From: Kiritimatiellia bacterium
GTDB lineage: Bacteria; Verrucomicrobiota; Kiritimatiellia; RFP12; UBA1067
DNA length: 11,020 nucleotides
NCBI GenBank assembly: GCA_024405255.1
Contig: JAKSOY010000153.1
Span: 1 to 11,020, forward strand
Direction of reading: 5' to 3'
Shown here one piece after another: positions 7,619-11,020 of this stretch (positions are counted from its first letter, which is position 1; the number at the start of each line of letters is the position of its first letter). The position numbers and the translations under genes are program-made. Under the pieces are notes generated by a model. That model made no database searches, was not told the origin of the DNA, and saw only the letters and a program-made list of their open reading frames with translations.

Positions 7619-8182
7619 TTAGACGGCCATCACTTCCTTTTCCTTCGCCTTGAGTTCGGCGTCGATCTTCGCAATGCCGTCGTCGGTCGCCTTCTGGACC
7701 TTGTCCAGACCCTGCTTGAGATCGTCTTCGGAAATCTTCTTGTCCTTCTCGAGCTTCTTGAGCGCCTCGTTCGCGTCACGGCGCACGTTGCGCATCGCAA
7801 CCTTCTGCGCTTCGGACAGCGTCTTCGCCTGCTTCACGATCTCTTTACGGCGCTCTTCGTTCAGCTCGGGAATCGTGATGCGAACGACCTTGCCGTCGCT
7901 CTGCGGCGTGACGCCGAGATTCGCAGCCAGAATGGCCCTCATGATTCCGTCGATCGTCGTGGGATCGAACGGCGTGATCTTGATCTGACGCGGCTCGGGC
8001 GTCGAAATCGTCGCAATGTTCTTGAGGGGCTGCTTCGACCCCCACGCCTCGGCTTGCACGCCGTCGACAAGCGCAGGTGACGCCTTGCCCGTACGAAGGC
8101 CCGAAAACTGCGCCTTCAACGCATCAAAACTCTTGGCGATCTTCGCCGTTGTATCGTTCAGAACTTCAGAAACCGTTTCCAT
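7619..8182 (-). CDS. frr: Ribosome recycling factor
   Basis: This 187-aa cytosolic factor works with EF-G to split the post-termination ribosome so subunits can be reused. Length and layout fit the family (about 185 aa). Visible signatures are LRTGKASP (29-36), the domain II stretch WGSKQPL (47-53), LGVTPQSDGK (89-98), IPELNEERRKE (104-114) and NVRRDAN (132-138) with the conserved arginines, followed by a Lys/Glu-rich helix. ATG 8182 has AAGAGGA seven bases upstream and a TATAAT promoter just beyond. In many bacteria frr follows pyrH or tsf; here it is first in a leftward transcript headed by its own promoter, with membrane genes behind it. Confidence 0.97.
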   Translation of the reverse strand: METVSEVLNDTTAKIAKSFDALKAQFSGLRTGKASPALVDGVQAEAWGSKQPLKNIATISTPEPRQIKITPFDPTTIDGIMRAILAANLGVTPQSDGKVVRITIPELNEERRKEIVKQAKTLSEAQKVAMRNVRRDANEALKKLEKDKKISEDDLKQGLDKVQKATDDGIAKIDAELKAKEKEVMAV

Positions 8183-8189
8183 GGAAAAA

Positions 8190-8196
8190 TCCTCTT
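8190..8196 (-). promoter_or_regulatory. Shine-Dalgarno site of frr
   Basis: AAGAGGA on the minus strand, seven bases before the frr ATG, confirms the start. The U32 gene on the other side of the same gap has no such site. Confidence 0.8.
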
Positions 8197-8213
8197 GGTG
8201 TTTGAATGTTATG

Positions 8214-8222
8214 ATTATAGCA
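8214..8222 (-). promoter_or_regulatory. Extended -10 promoter of frr and the leftward operon
   Basis: The minus strand reads TGC-TATAAT (8222-8214), an extended -10 element with a perfect consensus hexamer. No good -35 is seen at 16-18 bases, but a run of eight T lies immediately upstream and the TG extension can compensate. Transcription should start near 8207, giving a leader of about 25 bases that includes the frr SD. No other promoter of this quality was noticed within the leftward run, so this one may serve all eight genes. Confidence 0.65.
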
Positions 8223-8267
8223 AAAAAAACGCAGACGCGCCATTGGAAAATCGAAGTGGATTGGAGA

Positions 8268-8296
8268 TTGAAGATTCAGGGGCAATGGGGTATAAT
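8268..8296 (+). promoter_or_regulatory. Sigma70-type promoter of the U32-family gene
   Basis: TTGAAG (8268-8273), a 17-base spacer and TATAAT (8291-8296) make a near-ideal housekeeping promoter. The predicted start at about 8302-8304 is three to five bases from the ATG at 8307, leaving no room for an SD; the message should be leaderless or almost so. Confidence 0.75.
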
Positions 8297-8306
8297 AGGC
8301 GCCTCT

Positions 8307-10697
8307 ATGAATACGCCTGACATCGAATTGCTTGCCCCGGCAGGATCCTTTGAAACGGCGCTTGCGGCTTTCGCCGCCGGCGCCAATGCCGTCTACCTGG
8401 GACTCAACTCCTTCTCGGCCCGCGCCGAGGCCGTGAACTTTTCACCGGACGAACTGCGCGACCTGCTGGCCTACGCCCACAGCGCCACACCCCGACGCGC
8501 CGTCTATGTGACATTCAATACCGTCCTCGACGAGGACCAGCTGCCACAGGCCGTCGAAACACTTGCCCTTCTGGACGAACTCGAACCCGACGGTCTCATC
8601 GTTCAGGACCTCGGCGTCGCGCGTCTCGTGCACCGCCACTTTCCCCATCTCGCCCTCCACGCCTCCACCCAGCTCGTCGCCCACAATCTCGAGGGCGTGC
8701 TTGCGCTGAAGGAACTCGGTTTCGTGCGCGTGGTGCTCGCGCGCGAACTGCCGCTTGAGGACATCCACCTCATCGCCCAGCGCAGCGGCGTCGAAATCGA
8801 AGTGTTTGTACACGGCGCGCTCTGCTATTCGCTGTCCGGACTCTGCCTCTTCTCCGCCATGGAGAAGAACCGCTCGGGCAATCGCGGGAAATGCGCCTAC
8901 TGCTGCCGGCTCGGCTATGCCGATGCGACGGGCGCCCGTTCCCTTCCTTTCTCAATGCGCGACCTTCGCCTCGACGAATCGCTGAACGCCTTGCGCGACG
9001 CCGGTGTCGCCTCGCTCAAGATCGAGGGCCGCATGAAGTCGGCCCTCTACGTCTCGACCGTGACTTCGCACTACCGCCAGCTGCTGGACGGCGTCCCGGT
9101 CACGACGACGCGGGCCGATCTCGAAACGGTCTTCTCGCGCCGGACAACGCCGCTCTACATCAACGGCTACCCCAACGGCAGCTCGTCCGGAGACGCGTCC
9201 CCGATCGACCCTTCGTCGCTCGGACACCTCGGTACGCCGATCGGCACCATCAAGCGTCTCACCAAGGACCGCGAGGGACGCACCTGGCTGCGCGTGCATA
9301 CGAACCGCGCACTTGAACGCCATGACGGACTCCAGTTCCAGTCCGACGGCGGCAAGCCGTTCGGCTTCGGCATCACCGACATGCGCGTCGCCCTTTCACG
9401 GACCACGGTCTTTTCCGTACGCGCCGGCAGCGATGTGGAAATCCTCGTGCCGGACAATCTGCTTCCACATCCCCCAAGCGCATCTTCTTCCAACTCGAAC
9501 CCGAGAAGCTACTCGACGTTTCAACCGTCCGAGGCTCCGACGCTCCATTCGGGCGTCACGGTCTACTGCTCGGCGTCGAACGAGGTCAAGCGCCGCTTCC
9601 CGGTGCCGTCGTTCCGGCCTTCGGACTATTCGACCGGCGCCTCGCTCGCGCTCACCGTCACGCTGACCCCCGCCGGAATCGATCTCGCCGCAACCTGCGC
9701 GAACCCCGAACTTTCCGTCACCCTTTCTCTCGCGCGCGAGTTGACGCCCTCGCAGCATCCTGAACGTACCGAAGAGGCCGTCCATCGCGCCTTCGCCCGT
9801 CTGGGTGGAACGAACTGGTCGCTCGGCGCCCTGACGATTCTCGACGCCGACCATCTCTTCGCCCCCGCGTCGGTCCTCAACGACCTCCGCCGCGCGCTCG
9901 TCGAAAAGCTCGATGCGCTGCAGCTTGCGAACCGCGCTGAAAAAGTCGCCGCAATCCAATCGGAGATCGCCTCGGTTCCGCCGTGTTCCACGGGCTCCCT
10001 GCCCGTGCGCGTGCTGAAGATGCGCCTCGACCAGCCGCTGCCGGAGGACGTCGGCGACTACGACGAACTCGTGATCGCCGTTGGACACCGCGCCGGGAAG
10101 GAAGTCGAGTCCGCCTTGCAGACGCTCGCCGCCGAAGTCCGCGCGCGCGCCGAAGAGGGCGGAGACGCCGCGCCGGCGTTGCGTCTCGCCCTGCCGGTGT
10201 TCACCCGCGAACACGACTTCAACGCCTTGCGCAGCATGGTCAAGCATATGGTCAAAGCCGGCATCTCCGCCTGGGAGGCCGCCGACCTCGCGACGCTGCG
10301 CCTGCTGCGCCAGCTCGGCCTCGCCGACATCACGGCGGACTGGACGCTCTACGCGTTCAACTCCGTCGCACGCGCCGCCCTCGCGGAACTCGGTCTCACC
10401 CGCCTCGTCCTCTCGCCCGAGAATTCGGAAACGAACCTCCAGACGCTCGCGTCATTGGCCGTCCAGTCGCCGATGCCCGGCTACGAGTTTCTGCAGCAGC
10501 AGTCGACGCCGCTCTTCATCTCGCTGACACGTCCGGAAACGGAAGACCCCGCACAGCTCACGGGACTCAAGGGCGACACCTTTACGAGTTTCCTTTGCGA
10601 CGGCCTGTGGCTCACGACGCGTCCCGAGCCGCGCCGCTTCCGCCTCCCCGGCAATGTGCAGACGACCCGCGTGGACATCTCCTGGGACCCCGCCTAA
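8307..10697 (+). CDS. U32-family protein, RlhA-like (probable 23S rRNA cytidine hydroxylase type)
   Basis: This 796-aa protein opens with the U32 hallmark ELLAPAGS (7-14) and GANAVYLG (25-32). It carries the family Cys block: FVHGALC (167-173), SGLC (177-180) and NRGKC..CCR (192-201), whose Cys173, 180, 196 and 200 are the expected iron-sulfur ligands. Long U32 proteins with a middle DUF3656-like domain (here about 417-560, after a Ser-rich linker at 391-415) and a C-terminal barrel-like part (about 640-760, FNSVARAALAELG) resemble E. coli RlhA, which hydroxylates C2501 of 23S rRNA. The short U32 proteins instead act on tRNA (TrhP) or ubiquinone (UbiU/V), and length argues against them. The name peptidase is historical. 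Start ATG 8307 is set by the U32 N-terminus and the promoter; the frame is open upstream to 8016, but that part lies antisense to frr. Specific target is inferred. Confidence 0.85.
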   Translation: MNTPDIELLAPAGSFETALAAFAAGANAVYLGLNSFSARAEAVNFSPDELRDLLAYAHSATPRRAVYVTFNTVLDEDQLPQAVETLALLDELEPDGLIVQDLGVARLVHRHFPHLALHASTQLVAHNLEGVLALKELGFVRVVLARELPLEDIHLIAQRSGVEIEVFVHGALCYSLSGLCLFSAMEKNRSGNRGKCAYCCRLGYADATGARSLPFSMRDLRLDESLNALRDAGVASLKIEGRMKSALYVSTVTSHYRQLLDGVPVTTTRADLETVFSRRTTPLYINGYPNGSSSGDASPIDPSSLGHLGTPIGTIKRLTKDREGRTWLRVHTNRALERHDGLQFQSDGGKPFGFGITDMRVALSRTTVFSVRAGSDVEILVPDNLLPHPPSASSSNSNPRSYSTFQPSEAPTLHSGVTVYCSASNEVKRRFPVPSFRPSDYSTGASLALTVTLTPAGIDLAATCANPELSVTLSLARELTPSQHPERTEEAVHRAFARLGGTNWSLGALTILDADHLFAPASVLNDLRRALVEKLDALQLANRAEKVAAIQSEIASVPPCSTGSLPVRVLKMRLDQPLPEDVGDYDELVIAVGHRAGKEVESALQTLAAEVRARAEEGGDAAPALRLALPVFTREHDFNALRSMVKHMVKAGISAWEAADLATLRLLRQLGLADITADWTLYAFNSVARAALAELGLTRLVLSPENSETNLQTLASLAVQSPMPGYEFLQQQSTPLFISLTRPETEDPAQLTGLKGDTFTSFLCDGLWLTTRPEPRRFRLPGNVQTTRVDISWDPA

Positions 10698-10720
10698 CCA
10701 CCACACCCAACCAATAACGA

Positions 10721-10765
10721 AAAAATCTCGTCTTGCCGGATTGGCAAACGAGATTTTTCTTTTTT
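10721..10765. terminator. Bidirectional intrinsic terminator between the U32 gene and tRNA-Ser
   Basis: An 11-bp arm (10721-10731 with 10748-10758), a single bulged C at 10732, a 5-bp inner stem TTGCC/GGCAA and a five-base loop make a strong hairpin. The plus strand continues into a T-rich tract to 10765; the minus strand reads six T at 10725-10720. It can therefore stop the U32 transcript rightward and the tRNA transcript leftward. It begins 23 bases after the U32 stop. Confidence 0.9.
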
Positions 10766-10772
10766 CTGCGAT

Positions 10773-10862
10773 TGGCGGAAGGAGGGAGATTCGAACTCCC
10801 GGTAGACTTGCGCCTACACAACCTTTCCAAGGTTGCACCATCGACCACTCGGACATCCTTCC
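10773..10862 (-). tRNA. tRNA-Ser (GGA anticodon)
   Basis: The minus strand folds into a complete class II tRNA of 90 bases including encoded CCA (10775-10773). The acceptor GGAAGGA pairs perfectly with TCCTTCC, and the discriminator is G as expected for serine. The anticodon stem CAACC/GGTTG holds the loop TTGGAAA with GGA at 10826-10828, reading UCC and UCU. The long variable arm GTAGGC-GCAA-GTCTAC is the serine hallmark, and the T arm is GGGAG-TTCGAAT-CTCCC. It is convergent with the U32 gene and has its own upstream promoter. Confidence 0.97.
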
Positions 10863-10882
10863 AAGCAGAAAAAGCGACGAGC

Positions 10883-10911
10883 ATTGTATCATTTCCCGCC
10901 GCAGAAATCAA
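10883..10911 (-). promoter_or_regulatory. Promoter of tRNA-Ser
   Basis: On the minus strand TTGATT (10911-10906), a 17-base spacer and TACAAT (10888-10883) form a good sigma70-type promoter. The start is predicted near 10876, about 14 bases before the mature tRNA 5' end, a normal short leader for RNase P processing. Confidence 0.65.
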
Positions 10912-10953
10912 TCTGATTTTTTCGGTAATCGGCCATCAGCCACACGACCGATG

Positions 10954-11020
10954 TCAGCGTTCTGATTCTATCACGACCTTGGTTTTGTTCCCTTCGCCGA
11001 ACCAACTGTCCGTATCCAAC
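10954..11020 (-). CDS. Possible C-terminal end of an unidentified leftward gene (partial)
   Basis: One minus-strand frame entering at the right edge reads 21 residues ending in GNKTKVVIESER before a TGA at 10956-10954, about 43 bases upstream of the tRNA promoter. The mixed hydrophobic/charged composition looks protein-like, but it is far too short to identify. A second frame is also open from the edge to 10889 and looks less natural (Arg/Gln-rich). Sequence beyond the window would decide. The rest of 10863-11020 holds only the tRNA promoter and leader. Confidence 0.25.
   Translation of the reverse strand, partial: LDTDSWFGEGNKTKVVIESER

Noticed and set aside
8016..8306. Upstream extension of the U32 frame
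   Set aside because: It lies antisense to frr and across the promoter, and the U32 family N-terminus begins at 8307.
10905..10920. Small AT-rich inverted repeat followed by T residues near the tRNA promoter
   Set aside because: Only about six weak pairs with a three-base loop; the overlap with the tRNA -35 box explains the sequence better.
10961..10980. TAGAAT on the minus strand as a second -10 box upstream of tRNA-Ser
   Set aside because: No acceptable -35 lies 16-18 bases away, and the nearer TTGATT-17-TACAAT promoter is better.
1..11020. CRISPR arrays, insertion sequences, prophage, toxin-antitoxin or defence islands
   Set aside because: No spaced repeats, transposase motifs, integrase or attachment repeats were seen. 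The tRNA-Ser is intact with no duplicated 3' end visible in the window.

Overview
The window comes from a GC-rich, probably Gram-negative bacterium. The signs are a twin-arginine-exported phosphoesterase, E. coli-like TTGA..-17-TATAAT promoters, Shine-Dalgarno (SD) sites and a tRNA-Ser with an encoded CCA end. Gene content and the Ala/Pro-rich proteins would fit the Verrucomicrobiota / Kiritimatiellota / Lentisphaerota group, but that placement is a guess and no marker here proves it.

Positions 1-8182 are one long run of eight leftward (minus-strand) genes, close together or overlapping and with no convincing internal terminator. In transcription order they are: frr (ribosome recycling factor); an Ala/Pro-rich protein with a single C-terminal membrane segment; an ABC-2-type permease; its ATPase; a second permease-like subunit with a large extracytoplasmic domain; an M18 zinc aminopeptidase; galU (UTP-glucose-1-phosphate uridylyltransferase); and a Tat-exported calcineurin-like phosphoesterase that runs off the left edge. 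Several ABC-section genes overlap or nearly touch, with GTG starts inside the previous TGA stop (GTGA). A promoter in front of frr could drive the whole run.

The 124-bp gap at 8183-8306 holds two divergent promoters. The rightward one drives a 796-aa U32-family protein of the RlhA (23S rRNA hydroxylase) type. Its -10 box ends only 10 bases before the ATG, so the mRNA should be leaderless or nearly so. A bidirectional hairpin terminator (10721-10758) separates this gene from a convergent tRNA-Ser(GGA), which has its own promoter. The last ~65 bases may hold the C-terminal end of another leftward gene.

How it may fit together: housekeeping translation and RNA-modification genes (frr, the U32 protein, tRNA-Ser) flank an envelope-related cassette. 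The least explained part is the four-gene unit of a disordered membrane-anchored protein plus an asymmetric ABC transporter (6553-7566, 5603-6541, 4848-5606, 3553-4851), whose substrate cannot be read from sequence.
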